Assembly (NCBI RefSeq): GCF_023736115.1
Contig: NZ_JAKQZC010000001.1
Location: forward strand, 186,001 to 250,000
DNA: 64,000 nucleotides
Direction: 5' to 3'
Origin: Salinicola avicenniae
GTDB lineage: Bacteria > Pseudomonadota > Gammaproteobacteria > Pseudomonadales > Halomonadaceae
Both the position numbers and the translations under genes were made by a program. Below the pieces are notes generated by a model. The model ran no database searches. It saw only the letters and a list, made by a program, of their open reading frames with translations, and was not told where the DNA came from. Positions 1-8,742 of the stretch are shown here, one piece after another (positions within the stretch are counted from its first letter, which is position 1; each line of letters begins with the position of its first letter).

Positions 1-1053
1 GAGATGCGCCCGGACCTGCGCATCGCCTTCTTCCACCACACCTACTTCCCGTCGGCGGATGTGTTCAACGTGCTGCCGTGGCGGCGCCAGATCATCGGTA
101 GCCTGCTGCAGTGCGACTACGTCGGCTTCCACATCCCGCGACAGGTGGAAAACTTCGTCGACGTCGCCCGCGGCGTCGTGCCGCTGACCACGCTGGCCCA
201 GCAGAGCTGCGCACCGCGTTTCCTCACCTACGGCTGCGCCGTGGGTCTCGAGAGCATGACGACAGCGGTCGATACCGGCACGCGTATCGTGCGCATGGGC
301 GCGCATCCGGTGGGGCTGGATCTCAACCGCATCAGGAACGCACTGGCCCAGGAAGGCGCGGAAGCACGCATGGCCGAGCTGCGTGAGGAGTTCTCCGGGG
401 TCAAGCTGATTCTCTCGGTGGAGCGTCTTGACTACACCAAGGGCATCCTAGAAAAACTGCAGGCCTACGAGCTGCTGCTCGATGAGAACCCGGAGCTGCG
501 CGGCAAGGTCACGCTGGTCAGCATCTGCGTGCCAGCGGCGCGCGAGATGACCATCTACAACGAGCTCCAGACCCAGATCGAGCAGACCATCGGGCATATC
601 AACGGCCGCTTCGCCGACGTCGGCTGGACGCCGGTACAGTTCTACTTCCGCGGCTTCCCCTTCGAGGAAGTGGTCGCCTGGTACGCGATGGCGGACGTGA
701 TGTGGATCACGCCACTACGCGATGGCCTGAACCTGGTCGCCAAGGAATTTGCCGCGACCCAGGGCATGACGCAGGGCTGCGGCGTGCTGGTCCTGTCGGA
801 GTTCACCGGGGCCGCCGCCGAGCTGAAAGGGGCGATCCTGACTAATCCGCACGACCTCCACGATCTGGCCAGAACCTGCTATCTGGGGCTCAATCTGCCG
901 CGCGCCGAAGCCGAGGCACGATTGCGCCAGCTCAACGATATCGTCAGCTACAACGATATTCGCCGCTGGGGTGACGAGTTCATCGACGCGATTCGCGGCG
1001 AGGCGACGGACACAAGCGAGAGTGCGGTCGATCCCCGCCCGCGTCTGGCCTAA
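1..1053 (+). CDS. ggpS: Glucosylglycerol-phosphate synthase, 3' part (GT20 family)
   Basis: Carboxy-terminal part of a GT20 glycosyltransferase cut by the window edge; the frame is already open at base 1, so the ATG at 4 is internal. The enzyme joins glucose from a nucleotide sugar (ADP-glucose in known GgpS) to glycerol 3-phosphate, the first step to the cytoplasmic osmolyte glucosylglycerol. About 349 residues are visible. In that numbering, VERLDYTKG (139-147) and [10 protein letters not shown] (240-249) are the GT20 donor-site motifs also found in OtsA. The stretch around [12 protein letters not shown] and the IPRQVENF segment resemble GgpS more than trehalose-6-phosphate synthase. It ends alone, convergent with rlmJ. 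OtsA-like activity is the main alternative. Whether a fused phosphatase domain lies upstream cannot be seen. Confidence 0.82.
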   Translation, partial: EMRPDLRIAFFHHTYFPSADVFNVLPWRRQIIGSLLQCDYVGFHIPRQVENFVDVARGVVPLTTLAQQSCAPRFLTYGCAVGLESMTTAVDTGTRIVRMGAHPVGLDLNRIRNALAQEGAEARMAELREEFSGVKLILSVERLDYTKGILEKLQAYELLLDENPELRGKVTLVSICVPAAREMTIYNELQTQIEQTIGHINGRFADVGWTPVQFYFRGFPFEEVVAWYAMADVMWITPLRDGLNLVAKEFAATQGMTQGCGVLVLSEFTGAAAELKGAILTNPHDLHDLARTCYLGLNLPRAEAEARLRQLNDIVSYNDIRRWGDEFIDAIRGEATDTSESAVDPRPRLA

Positions 1054-1070
1054 CCATCAGCGGCTGATGG
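1054..1070. terminator. Short inverted repeat between convergent ggpS and rlmJ
   Basis: CCATCAGC and GCTGATGG form an 8-bp perfect inverted repeat starting directly after the ggpS stop codon and 12 bases before the rlmJ stop. The loop is very short and no T-run follows, so it is at best a weak shared terminator. Confidence 0.35.
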
Positions 1071-1082
1071 CTCCACCTGTCT

Positions 1083-1934
1083 TCACGGTTCGCCGGTCCA
1101 CCACTCGCCGTGGTGGCTGGCGTGCTCGCCCAGCAGCGGTGCCACCCGTGCCAGCGCCGTGGTTAGCGCATCATCGAACTGCCACGGCGGGTTGAGCAAC
1201 AGCAGACCGCTGCCATACATGCCGCGCTCGGCCTCCGGGCGGCGCACCTGAAGTTCGCTACGCCACAGCTTGGGGATACCGGCCTCGCGGATCTGCTCCA
1301 GCATCGCCTGGTGACGCCCGGCCGGCAGCAGCGGATACCAGATCAGCACCACAGCATGGCGCACCTTGCGCACTACCTGCGCCAGCGTCGCGGCCACCTC
1401 TTCGTACTCCGCCTTGCGCTCGTAGCTGGGATCGATCAGTACGCAAAGCCGCGGCGTCGAGACCGGCAGCAGCTTGACCAGACCACCGAGGCCATCCGCC
1501 TGACGCCGCTGAACGCGGCCGTCGGCGGCCAGCGCCTGGTCGGCCAGATGCCGGTGCTCACCCGGATGCAGCTCGAACAGGGTCAGCCGATCCTGAGTCC
1601 GCAGCTGCGACCCCAGCCACCACGGTGAACCGGGATAGCAGCTCAACTCCGGCCCCGTCTGCTGTGTCGCCAGCGCCGCCAGCCAGTCGCCGACGAGCGG
1701 GCTCGCAGCCAGCGCACGCCGCCGCTGCCAGAGTGGCTCGACACCCGTCCGATACTCGCCCAGGCGCTGTGTCTCGGCGGCGGTCAGTGGATAGCGGCCA
1801 CGTCCGGCATGGGTATCGACAAAGCTGATCGCCGACGACTTGTGCATCAACGCCTGGACGAGGGCGTGAAGCGCGAGATGCTTGTGAACATCGGCGAAAT
1901 TGCCGGCGTGATAGGCGTGCTGGTAGGCAAGCAT
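1083..1934 (-). CDS. rlmJ: 23S rRNA (adenine-2030-N6)-methyltransferase RlmJ
   Basis: SAM-dependent methyltransferase that modifies A2030 of 23S rRNA. The 283 residues match the family length (E. coli 280) and align end to end. The N-terminus has the AYHAGNFADVHKH signature; DTHAGRGRY at 40-48 is the SAM-binding motif I region; DPSYE at 168-172 is the N6-methyltransferase motif IV, with Ser where E. coli RlmJ has the second Pro. The end carries the NPPW motif. It is monocistronic, transcribed toward ggpS, and lies downstream of the terminator that ends the OmpA-like lipoprotein gene. The assignment is firm; the effect of the motif IV substitution is unknown. Confidence 0.93.
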   Translation of the reverse strand: MLAYQHAYHAGNFADVHKHLALHALVQALMHKSSAISFVDTHAGRGRYPLTAAETQRLGEYRTGVEPLWQRRRALAASPLVGDWLAALATQQTGPELSCYPGSPWWLGSQLRTQDRLTLFELHPGEHRHLADQALAADGRVQRRQADGLGGLVKLLPVSTPRLCVLIDPSYERKAEYEEVAATLAQVVRKVRHAVVLIWYPLLPAGRHQAMLEQIREAGIPKLWRSELQVRRPEAERGMYGSGLLLLNPPWQFDDALTTALARVAPLLGEHASHHGEWWTGEP

Positions 1935-1949
1935 GGAAGCCTCTCGAGC

Positions 1950-1983
1950 AGAGAAAACGGGCGCGACCTAAAGGTCGCGCCCG
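1950..1983 (-). terminator. Rho-independent terminator of the OmpA-like lipoprotein gene
   Basis: CGGGCGCGACC (1958-1968) pairs with GGTCGCGCCCG (1973-1983) around a 4-base loop, an 11-bp perfect stem. Read on the minus strand it is followed by GTTTTCTC, giving a U-run. It lies 29 bases after the stop codon of the upstream gene. Confidence 0.85.
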
Positions 1984-2011
1984 GGCAGGATCGGTGCTGA
2001 TGCGCCGACGT

Positions 2012-2698
2012 TCAGGATTGCTGAGTTGGCGTCAGCGTGATCTCGACGCGGCGGTTCTGGGCGCGCCCCGCTTCGGAATCGTTGCTCGCTATCGGGCGGC
2101 TCTCGCCGTAACCGGTCGCGCTGATGCGACTGGACTCCACACCACCCTGTTCGAGATAGGTGGCGACGGCACTCGCGCGACGTTCGGAGAGCGACTGATT
2201 GTAACTCTCCGCGCCCGTGCTGTCGGTGAAGCCGGCCACGTTGATGCGTGTTTCCGGATAGGAACGCAGCACCGCGTTGACGTCGTTCAGCGCCTGCCGT
2301 GCCGGCGTCTGAAGCTCGCTGGAGTCGACACCGAAGGTGACATTGTTCGGCATGTTGAGAATCAGGTTGTTGCCGTTACGCTCGACATCGATACCCGTGC
2401 CGCCCAGACGGTCGCGCAACTCCTTCTCCTGGGAATCCATGTAGGCACCGACCCCACCACCGATCGCCGCACCGGCGGCGGCACCGATCAGCGCGCGATC
2501 CCGACGGCTGCTGCTGCCGTCACCGCTCAGGGCGCCGGCGACGGCACCGGCCGCCGCACCGATACCCGCACCCCACCCGGTCTTGTTGCTGCTATCCTGC
2601 GGGGCATTCTGCTGATAGGGGTCGTTGGAGGCGCACCCGGTCGCGCCGATAGCCACGGCGAGCGGAACGGCCAACCAGACAGTCTTGATCATCTTCAT
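2012..2698 (-). CDS. OmpA-family lipoprotein with glycine-zipper (YiaD-like)
   Basis: Predicted outer-membrane lipoprotein that ties the membrane to peptidoglycan. The 228 residues begin with a signal peptide whose lipobox ends ATGC, giving lipidated Cys22. Residues about 42-88 form a glycine/alanine-rich zipper with repeated GxxxG spacing, a likely membrane-inserting segment. Residues about 110-225 are an OmpA C-terminal domain with the peptidoglycan-contact pattern TDSTG...NQSLSERRA. Domain order is that of YiaD-type proteins. It follows hemW by 90 bases and has its own strong terminator. The cellular role is not known from sequence. Confidence 0.9.
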   Translation of the reverse strand: MKMIKTVWLAVPLAVAIGATGCASNDPYQQNAPQDSSNKTGWGAGIGAAAGAVAGALSGDGSSSRRDRALIGAAAGAAIGGGVGAYMDSQEKELRDRLGGTGIDVERNGNNLILNMPNNVTFGVDSSELQTPARQALNDVNAVLRSYPETRINVAGFTDSTGAESYNQSLSERRASAVATYLEQGGVESSRISATGYGESRPIASNDSEAGRAQNRRVEITLTPTQQS

Positions 2699-2788
2699 GC
2701 TTCAAAGGCTCCTTGCTTGCATTGCGTCGCACCTGCCGGTCGCGGCAGGACCCAAGCGACGATTCCATCCCTGCTCACGGCCACGCGA

Positions 2789-3964
2789 TCACTCATCGGC
2801 CTCATCGAACAGCGCGAGCAGGTCGTTCAAGAATAACAATCCCCGCGGGGTGGCCTGCAGTCGCTGCGAGAAATCCGCCAGCAATCCCTGTTCCTGCGCA
2901 CGCTGCAGATAGGGCTTCAATACCGACAGCGGCCGACCAGTATGATTTTCCCAGGTCTCGCACGCCACGCCATCGACCAGGCGTAGCGCGTTCATCATGA
3001 ACTCGAGCGGCAATGATGCGGCTTCGATCGCCTGCGAGCCGGCCACGAAGCCACGGGGATCCTGGCGCCGACGCAGATAGGCCTCGGGCTGGCGCGCTTT
3101 CCAGCGCCGTTCGATCTGCAATGTCCCGGAGGCGTCGCGCCAAGACAGCTTGCCGTGGGCTCCCGCACCGATGCCGAGATAGTCTCCGAAATGCCAGTAG
3201 TTCAGGTTATGGCGAGCGCGTTGACCCGCCCTGGCATAGGCAGAGATCTCGTAGCGCGCGAAGCCGGCCGCCTCGAGGCGCGCATGGCCCGCGTCCTGGA
3301 TATCCCACAATTGTTCCTCGTCGGGCAGCACGGGGGGCTGCGAGAAGAAAGCCGTGTTTGGCTCCAGCGTCAGCTGGTACCAGGAGAGATGCGTCGGCGC
3401 CAACGCCAACGCCTGATCGATATCCTCCAGCGCATGGGTGAGCGTCTGTCCAGGCAGGCCATGCATCAGGTCCAGATTGAGATTGTCGAACCCGGCGGCG
3501 CGCGCCCTGGCGACCGCCGTGACCGCCTCGTCACCGCTGTGAATGCGTCCCAGGGCTTCGAGCTGCTCGCGGCGAAAACTCTGCACACCCAGCGACAGCC
3601 GATTGATACCGGCCTCGCGATAGCCTTCGAAACGCGCCTGTTCGACCGTGCCCGGATTGGCTTCCAGCGTGATCTCGATATCCGCGGCAAAGGTCAGGCG
3701 TTCGCGCAGCCCGGTGAACAGTTGCCGATAGGCCGCCGGCGAGAACAGGCTCGGTGTGCCGCCGCCGATGAAGATACTGACGATCTCTCGCCCCGCCACC
3801 GCCGGCAGATCGGCGTCGAGGTCCGCCAACAACGCCTCGACGTAGGCCGCTTCGGGCAGTTCGGCACCCCGGCCGATACCGTGAGAGTTGAAATCGCAGT
3901 AAGGACACTTGCGCACGCACCACGGCACGTGGAGGTAGAGCGCCAGCGGTGGCAAGACAGTCAT
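2789..3964 (-). CDS. hemW: HemW, radical SAM heme chaperone
   Basis: Radical SAM protein of the HemN-like group, now known as the heme chaperone HemW rather than a coproporphyrinogen dehydrogenase. From the chosen ATG at 3964 the protein has 391 residues (E. coli 378). [14 protein letters not shown] carries the CxxxCxxC cluster ligands Cys16, Cys20 and Cys23; the GGGTPS motif lies at 67-72. The start overlaps the rdgB stop by four bases (ATGA), so the genes are translationally coupled, an arrangement conserved in many gammaproteobacteria. The frame stays open well upstream, but that extension lies inside rdgB and lacks family similarity. Confidence 0.93.
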   Translation of the reverse strand: MTVLPPLALYLHVPWCVRKCPYCDFNSHGIGRGAELPEAAYVEALLADLDADLPAVAGREIVSIFIGGGTPSLFSPAAYRQLFTGLRERLTFAADIEITLEANPGTVEQARFEGYREAGINRLSLGVQSFRREQLEALGRIHSGDEAVTAVARARAAGFDNLNLDLMHGLPGQTLTHALEDIDQALALAPTHLSWYQLTLEPNTAFFSQPPVLPDEEQLWDIQDAGHARLEAAGFARYEISAYARAGQRARHNLNYWHFGDYLGIGAGAHGKLSWRDASGTLQIERRWKARQPEAYLRRRQDPRGFVAGSQAIEAASLPLEFMMNALRLVDGVACETWENHTGRPLSVLKPYLQRAQEQGLLADFSQRLQATPRGLLFLNDLLALFDEADE

Positions 3965-4563
3965 CCCTTGAGCTGCTCCATCAGTTGCTGAAGCGCGCGA
4001 CCGCGATGGCTCAATCGGTTCTTCTCTTCCGCGCTCAGCTCGCCGGCGCTCATGCCACATTCCGGCACCCAGAACAGGGGATCGTAGCCAAAGCCGCCTT
4101 CGCCACGGGGGTGAGCCAGAATATCGCCGCGCCAGTCGCACTGGACGATCAGCGGAACCGGATCGTCAGCATGGCGCAAATAGACGAGGACACACCAATA
4201 GCGAGCGCGCCGCTCACCTTCCGGCACATCACGGAGCGCCTCCAGCAGCTTGGCATTGTTGGCCGTATCGCTCTTGGGCTCTCCCGCATAGCGCGCCGAG
4301 TAGATGCCGGGTGCCCCGCCGAGCGCATCCACGGCCAATCCGGAATCGTCCGCCAACGCCGGCAATCCACTGGCACGCGAAGCGGCGCGCGCCTTGATCA
4401 AGGCATTCTCGACAAAGGTGAGCCCGGTTTCCTCGACATCGTCGACACCGAACGCCGACTGCGGCTGGACCCGATACCCGAGCGTACCAAGAAGTTGCTG
4501 AAATTCGGACAATTTTCCAGCATTGCCGCTGGCAACAACCAAGGTTTCGCTGCTTGCTTGCAT
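3961..4563 (-). CDS. rdgB: RdgB, non-canonical purine NTP pyrophosphatase (ITP/XTP)
   Basis: House-cleaning enzyme that hydrolyses dITP, XTP and related deaminated purine nucleotides to monophosphates, keeping them out of DNA and RNA. The 200 residues have the N-terminal SGNAGK nucleotide motif, the [16 protein letters not shown] metal/active-site stretch, the GGFGYDP motif and SHRG near the end. The ATG at 4563 is chosen over one seven codons upstream because AGGA sits six bases before it and the family begins there. It is first in the rdgB-hemW pair; its promoter must lie in the AT-rich region 4564-4991, shared with the divergent CsgD-like regulator. Confidence 0.94.
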   Translation of the reverse strand: MQASSETLVVASGNAGKLSEFQQLLGTLGYRVQPQSAFGVDDVEETGLTFVENALIKARAASRASGLPALADDSGLAVDALGGAPGIYSARYAGEPKSDTANNAKLLEALRDVPEGERRARYWCVLVYLRHADDPVPLIVQCDWRGDILAHPRGEGGFGYDPLFWVPECGMSAGELSAEEKNRLSHRGRALQQLMEQLKG

Positions 4564-4991
4564 GAGAATTCCTGCCAAAAACAACTATTCTACGAGTCAC
4601 GAAGGGGCGGGTATAGACAACCTCGAGGCGATAGATGAATCCGCCGCTACCGACGGGGATGAATTAGCTAATCGGTTTGCCTGCCCACCGGCTTCATCGA
4701 CAAAGCCCCGCACGGGTGCTTTTTCTAAAGACAAAAACAGCGTTTTCTAATCCAGTTTTGTTTAAAACCATACAAACCACTGAATTTATTTGGTATTTTA
4801 ATTTCTTAACAGAAAATTATTTGTCTCTACTGTGTCACTTTTCGAAAACTTTACCGGGGCATATTTACAAGACGAAGGTTTTATTAACACTATGGAGACC
4901 CGGTTATCACCGGTTGGCGGGAAGCCATTCAGCCCAGGATCACAACGAATAATGTAAAAGACTAATTAAAATCCTTCGAAGGGATCAGACC
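4564..4991. promoter_or_regulatory. AT-rich divergent regulatory region between rdgB and the CsgD-like gene
   Basis: A 428-base stretch without a credible gene. The part from about 4720 to 4890 is strikingly AT-rich in a GC-rich genome, with runs such as TTTATTTGG and TTAATTTC. A direct repeat CCGGTT-(4 bases)-CCGGTT lies at 4900-4915. A hairpin-like AAAGC...GCTTTTT with a T-run lies at 4702-4725, pointing plus-strand although no plus-strand gene precedes it. The region probably holds the promoters of rdgB (minus) and the CsgD-like gene (plus). AT-rich DNA of this kind is typical of H-NS/MvaT-silenced or heavily regulated promoters; that role is inference. Confidence 0.55.
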
Positions 4992-5669
4992 ATGAACACC
5001 GAAAATACCGATATTGTGCTTGTTACTGATTGTAACTCGCAGTCCGTGCTCTTCCTGGACTATATCCATCAGAAGACCGGCTGCCGAGTGTCGGCACTCA
5101 ACCCGCAGGATCGCTATCAGATCCCCGACGGCAGACAGGTGCTGGTGCTGCTGGATGGCGATCACGTTCAGGAAAAGGATCTGCTGGCCTGGAACACGCG
5201 CTCCGAGGAGAACGGTGACATCATCCTCTCGGCTTTCAACGTGCGCGATAACAAGCAGGTCATGGAACTGCTGATCGGCATCCATCTGCGTGGCGTCTTC
5301 TACCGCCAGGACAACCTGGAGCTGATCTGCAAGGGCATCGTCAAGCTGCTGGACGGCGAGCTATGGATCTCGCGCCCGCTCTCCGCGATGCTGATCGACT
5401 TCTACCGTCGCCAGCAGGTCAATACCTACCGGCCAGTGTGCGGCCTGACCCGGCGCGAGCTGGAGATCGTCACGCTACTGGTTTCGGGTGCCAGCAACAC
5501 CGAGATTGCGGAAAAGCTGTTCGTCAGCGAACACACGGTGAAGTCTCACCTGTACAACCTGTTCCGCAAGATCAACGTGCACAACCGTATCCAGGCCACC
5601 AACTGGGCGCGGCAGAATCTCGGCACCATTCCGGTCATGGCGTCTCGCTACGCCAACGGCCGACGCTGA
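4992..5669 (+). CDS. CsgD-like LuxR/FixJ-family transcriptional regulator
   Basis: DNA-binding regulator of 225 residues. The N-terminal 140 residues are a receiver-like domain with an Asp in LLDGD (Asp55, Asp57) and the segment HLRGVFYRQDNLELICKGI resembling CsgD. Residues about 151-210 form a LuxR helix-turn-helix with GASNTEIAEKLFVSEHTVKSHLYNLF-type features. CsgD controls curli and cellulose in enterics, so biofilm matrix control is plausible, but no curli or cellulose gene lies in this window. A GAAGGG ribosome-binding site precedes the ATG. It is monocistronic, with a long AT-rich upstream region and a 14-bp hairpin terminator downstream. Confidence 0.85.
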   Translation: MNTENTDIVLVTDCNSQSVLFLDYIHQKTGCRVSALNPQDRYQIPDGRQVLVLLDGDHVQEKDLLAWNTRSEENGDIILSAFNVRDNKQVMELLIGIHLRGVFYRQDNLELICKGIVKLLDGELWISRPLSAMLIDFYRRQQVNTYRPVCGLTRRELEIVTLLVSGASNTEIAEKLFVSEHTVKSHLYNLFRKINVHNRIQATNWARQNLGTIPVMASRYANGRR

Positions 5670-5785
5670 AATCCCCACCGAGGCACTCGAGAATGGCAAC
5701 ACGACAACCCTGGTGACCGTCGACGTCCATCAGCGCCGAACATCGGCCCGGCTTTCCGCCATCCGTCGCCAGCTTGCTGGCCTTC

Positions 5786-5816
5786 CCGGTCGATGACGCC
5801 CAGCGTCATCGACCGG
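5786..5816. terminator. Bidirectional hairpin terminator
   Basis: CCGGTCGATGACGC (5786-5799) pairs perfectly with GCGTCATCGACCGG (5803-5816) around a 3-base loop. It lies between the convergent CsgD-like gene and the kinase/ATPase fusion gene. Only a short T-containing tail (GTCGTTT) follows on the plus strand. Confidence 0.75.
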
Positions 5817-5847
5817 TGTCGTTTGCCAATCTTTCCGGTACGGTCCC

Positions 5848-7410
5848 TCAGTTGAGCCGCATACGCTCTTGAATCAGCGACGCGAGCGTCAGATTGGCGT
5901 CCGGTGCCGTGGTATCCAGATGGACGAGATGAGTGGTCTCGTCGCTGCCGAAGGGTTCGAAACGGGCCAGCTGCTGTTCGAGAATCGCCAGACTACGCTC
6001 GGATGGCTCACCGCTGCGCCGGGCACGCTTGACGATTCGCGCCCGCAACGTGGCCTGATCCGCTTCGAAGCTGACGATCAGCACGGGCAGCCCCCGCTTC
6101 TCCGCCTCGAAGCGCAGCCGATCACGCTGCGCGCGCCGCAGGCAGGTGGCATCGATACAGGCCGGCAGACCAGACTCCAGAACCATGCCGGCCAGCGCCG
6201 CCAACCGGCGATAGGTCTGATCGGTCGTCGCCTCGCTGTAGACGGCATCGGCATCGTCCGGCACCGCCGTGAAGTCGAAGAGTCGCTTGCGCTCGACGTC
6301 GGAACGCAGCCGCACGCCCCCCAAACGACGCACGATCTCCTCGGTGAAGCGGCTCTTGCCGCTGCCCGAAACGCCGACGGCCATGATCAGATAGGGGAAG
6401 CGAAACTCGCTGTACTCCCGCGCCATCTCCAGATAACGCCGAAAGACCTGAATCGGCTCCTCTTCGGGCAGGTCATCGATGCGACCGGCGTCGCGATCCC
6501 TCACCAGCTCGATGCGCGCCCGCAGGAGAGCCCGGTAGCGCTTGTAGAAATTGAGCAGCTGGACCGCCTGATAGTCACCGGAAAGCTCCAGATAGCGGTT
6601 GATCGCATAGTGGGCGAACTCGCGCTCGCCGCGCGCCTCCAGATCCATGACCAGAAAGGCCAGCTCGCAGGCCACATCGCACCAGCGCAGGCGCTCGTTG
6701 AACTCGATACCGTTGAACAGAATTGCCTTGCCCTCGAAGCGCACGGCATTGCCAAGATGGATATCGCCATGACTCTCGCGGATAAAGCCGTCGCGCCGGC
6801 GCGACGCCAGAATCGGCTCGAGCCGGGCGAAGCTCTCGAGCGTCAACGTCTTGACGCAGTCGAGTGCCTCGCGATCCTGCGGTGTCTCCAGCAGGGACTC
6901 GATCAGCTCGAACTCCTCGACCAGCATCTGCTGCGTATGCGCCGGCGATCCGTAGGGACTATCGTCGTCGATTCGCGCCGCGGATTCGTGCAGCGCGACC
7001 AGCTGATCGACGACGTCATCGATCAGCTCGGCCGAAAGCTCGCCGCTGGCCTGCAGGGAACTGAGCAGATGCCGGCTGCTGAACTGTCGCATCTTCACCG
7101 CATACTCGATCGGCGCGCTGTCGTCGTTGACGCGAGGCGCCGTTTCGCTGCCGGAAATGGCCACGCAGCCGAGATAGAGCGCCGGCGCCACACGGCGATT
7201 GAGCGCAACCTCCTGCTCACACAGCTGGCGACGCTTCTCCAGCGTGGAGAAATCCAGAAAGCTGCCGTAATCCAGCGGCTTCTTGATCTTGTAGGCGTAG
7301 TCGCCTGTCAGTACCACCCAGGAGATAGGGGTCTCGAACACCTCGACGGCTCCGATCGGATGATCGAAACAGTCACTCTCCTTGAGCGCCTGGATCAGCG
7401 TTCGGCTCAT
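5848..7410 (-). CDS. Fusion of APH-like kinase domain and P-loop ATPase (AAA/zeta-toxin-like)
   Basis: A 520-residue two-domain protein known only as a family. Residues about 1-330 are an aminoglycoside-phosphotransferase/choline-kinase-like domain with the Brenner motif HGDIHLGN at 214-221. The position where the DFG-like metal Asp is expected reads FNGIEF with Asn233; a downstream Asp in RWCDVACE remains. Residues about 338-520 are a P-loop ATPase/kinase with Walker A GVSGSGKS at 346-353. The substrate is unknown. It is the last gene of the thiD-thiE-hemL operon, 30 bases after hemL, with an AGGGAGA ribosome-binding site, so co-expression is likely even though a functional link is not obvious. 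Antibiotic resistance should not be inferred from the fold. Confidence 0.85.
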   Translation of the reverse strand: MSRTLIQALKESDCFDHPIGAVEVFETPISWVVLTGDYAYKIKKPLDYGSFLDFSTLEKRRQLCEQEVALNRRVAPALYLGCVAISGSETAPRVNDDSAPIEYAVKMRQFSSRHLLSSLQASGELSAELIDDVVDQLVALHESAARIDDDSPYGSPAHTQQMLVEEFELIESLLETPQDREALDCVKTLTLESFARLEPILASRRRDGFIRESHGDIHLGNAVRFEGKAILFNGIEFNERLRWCDVACELAFLVMDLEARGEREFAHYAINRYLELSGDYQAVQLLNFYKRYRALLRARIELVRDRDAGRIDDLPEEEPIQVFRRYLEMAREYSEFRFPYLIMAVGVSGSGKSRFTEEIVRRLGGVRLRSDVERKRLFDFTAVPDDADAVYSEATTDQTYRRLAALAGMVLESGLPACIDATCLRRAQRDRLRFEAEKRGLPVLIVSFEADQATLRARIVKRARRSGEPSERSLAILEQQLARFEPFGSDETTHLVHLDTTAPDANLTLASLIQERMRLN

Positions 7411-7440
7411 GCGGCATCTCCCTGTCAGTGGCGTGGTGAC

Positions 7441-8730
7441 TCATGACCGACGCATGGCAGCAAAGGCACGCTCGCTGGCCATCAGGGTCGTCTGAATGTC
7501 GTCGTGGGTGTGGGCGCTGGACATGAAACCGGCCTCGAACGGCGAGGGAGCCAGATAGACGCCAGCCTCCAGCATCTGGGCGAAGAAGTCGCGGAATGCC
7601 TGGGCGTCGCAAGCCATCGCCTGGCCGAAATTATCGACCCGCTGCTGGGCGGTGAAGAACAGACCGAACATGCCACCGGACCCCTGGGTCATCAGCGACA
7701 CACCAGCATCGGCGGCACGCGCCTCAAGTCCCTCGCAGAGCGTCGCCACTCGCGTCGAGAGTGCCTCGTGGAAACCGGGCTGACGCACCTTCTCGAGCAG
7801 CGCGATGCCCGCCGCCATCGCCAGCGGATTGCCGGAGAGCGTGCCGGCCTGATAGATCGGTCCCAACGGCGAGACCTGCTCCATGATCTCGCGCTTGCCC
7901 CCGAAAGCACCTACCGGCATGCCGCCACCGACGATCTTGCCCAGGCAGGTCAGATCCGGTGTGATCCCGTAATGCGCCTGGGCCCCGCCCAACGCGACCC
8001 GAAACCCGGTCATGACCTCATCGAAGATCAGGACACTGCCGTGGCTATCGCACACCTCGCGCAACGCCTCGAGAAATCCGGGCTGCGGCGGAATGCAGTT
8101 CATGTTGCCGGCGACCGGCTCGACGATAATTCCCGCGATCTGCTCGCCCATCTCCTCGAAACAGGCGTGGACGGCCTCGATATCGTTGTAGGCCAGCGTG
8201 ATGGTGTGCTCTGCCAGCGATGCCGGCACGCCCGGCGAACTCGGTTCGCCATGGGTCAACGCGCCGGAGCCGGCCTTGACCAGCAGCGAGTCGGAGTGGC
8301 CATGATAGTTGCCTTCGAACTTGACGATCTTGTCGCGGCCGGTGGCGCCGCGGGCGAGTCGGATTGCCGACATGGTCGCCTCGGTTCCGGAGTTGACCAT
8401 GCGCACCATATCGATCGACGGCATGATCTCGCAGATCAGATCGGCCATGGTGGTCTCGATCGCGGTCGGCGTGCCAAACGACAGCCCATTGTCGAGCCGC
8501 TCGCGCACGGCCCCCAGCACATCGGTATCGGCATGGCCGGTAATCATCGGCCCCCAGGAGCCGACGTAGTCGATGTAGCGTTTTCCTTCGACGTCGAAGA
8601 GATAGGCCCCCTTGGCACGTTCCACGAAGATCGGTGCCCGGGAAAGCCCTTTGAAGGCACGAACCGGAGAATTGACCCCACCCGGAATATGGCGGCAGGC
8701 GCGTTCGAAAAGTTCTTCGGATGTCGTCAT
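7441..8730 (-). CDS. hemL: Glutamate-1-semialdehyde 2,1-aminomutase
   Basis: PLP enzyme of the C5 tetrapyrrole pathway; it converts glutamate-1-semialdehyde to 5-aminolevulinate in the cytoplasm. The 429 residues match the family (E. coli 426). Lys265 in [17 protein letters not shown] is the PLP-binding lysine at exactly the E. coli position. NSGTEATM (113-120), FEGNYHGH (138-145) and FDEVMTGFR (236-244) are the other cofactor and substrate motifs. It follows thiE by 12 bases in the thiD-thiE-hemL operon, an order shared with pseudomonads. The ribosome-binding site is weak (AGAGAG close to the ATG), suggesting translational coupling to thiE. Confidence 0.97.
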   Translation of the reverse strand: MTTSEELFERACRHIPGGVNSPVRAFKGLSRAPIFVERAKGAYLFDVEGKRYIDYVGSWGPMITGHADTDVLGAVRERLDNGLSFGTPTAIETTMADLICEIMPSIDMVRMVNSGTEATMSAIRLARGATGRDKIVKFEGNYHGHSDSLLVKAGSGALTHGEPSSPGVPASLAEHTITLAYNDIEAVHACFEEMGEQIAGIIVEPVAGNMNCIPPQPGFLEALREVCDSHGSVLIFDEVMTGFRVALGGAQAHYGITPDLTCLGKIVGGGMPVGAFGGKREIMEQVSPLGPIYQAGTLSGNPLAMAAGIALLEKVRQPGFHEALSTRVATLCEGLEARAADAGVSLMTQGSGGMFGLFFTAQQRVDNFGQAMACDAQAFRDFFAQMLEAGVYLAPSPFEAGFMSSAHTHDDIQTTLMASERAFAAMRRS

Positions 8731-8742
8731 GGCTCTCTAGTC

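Noticed and set aside
4677-4952. Possible 91-residue gene in the AT-rich region before the CsgD-like gene
   Set aside because: No ribosome-binding site, composition unlike the other genes, and no recognisable sequence; more likely regulatory DNA.
5848-7410. Aminoglycoside resistance gene
   Set aside because: The APH-like fold is shared by many metabolic kinases; the P-loop fusion and housekeeping operon argue against a resistance function.
5869-7446. Plus-strand open frame of 525 codons antisense to the kinase/ATPase fusion
   Set aside because: Mirror frame of a gene with clear motifs (Brenner motif, Walker A).
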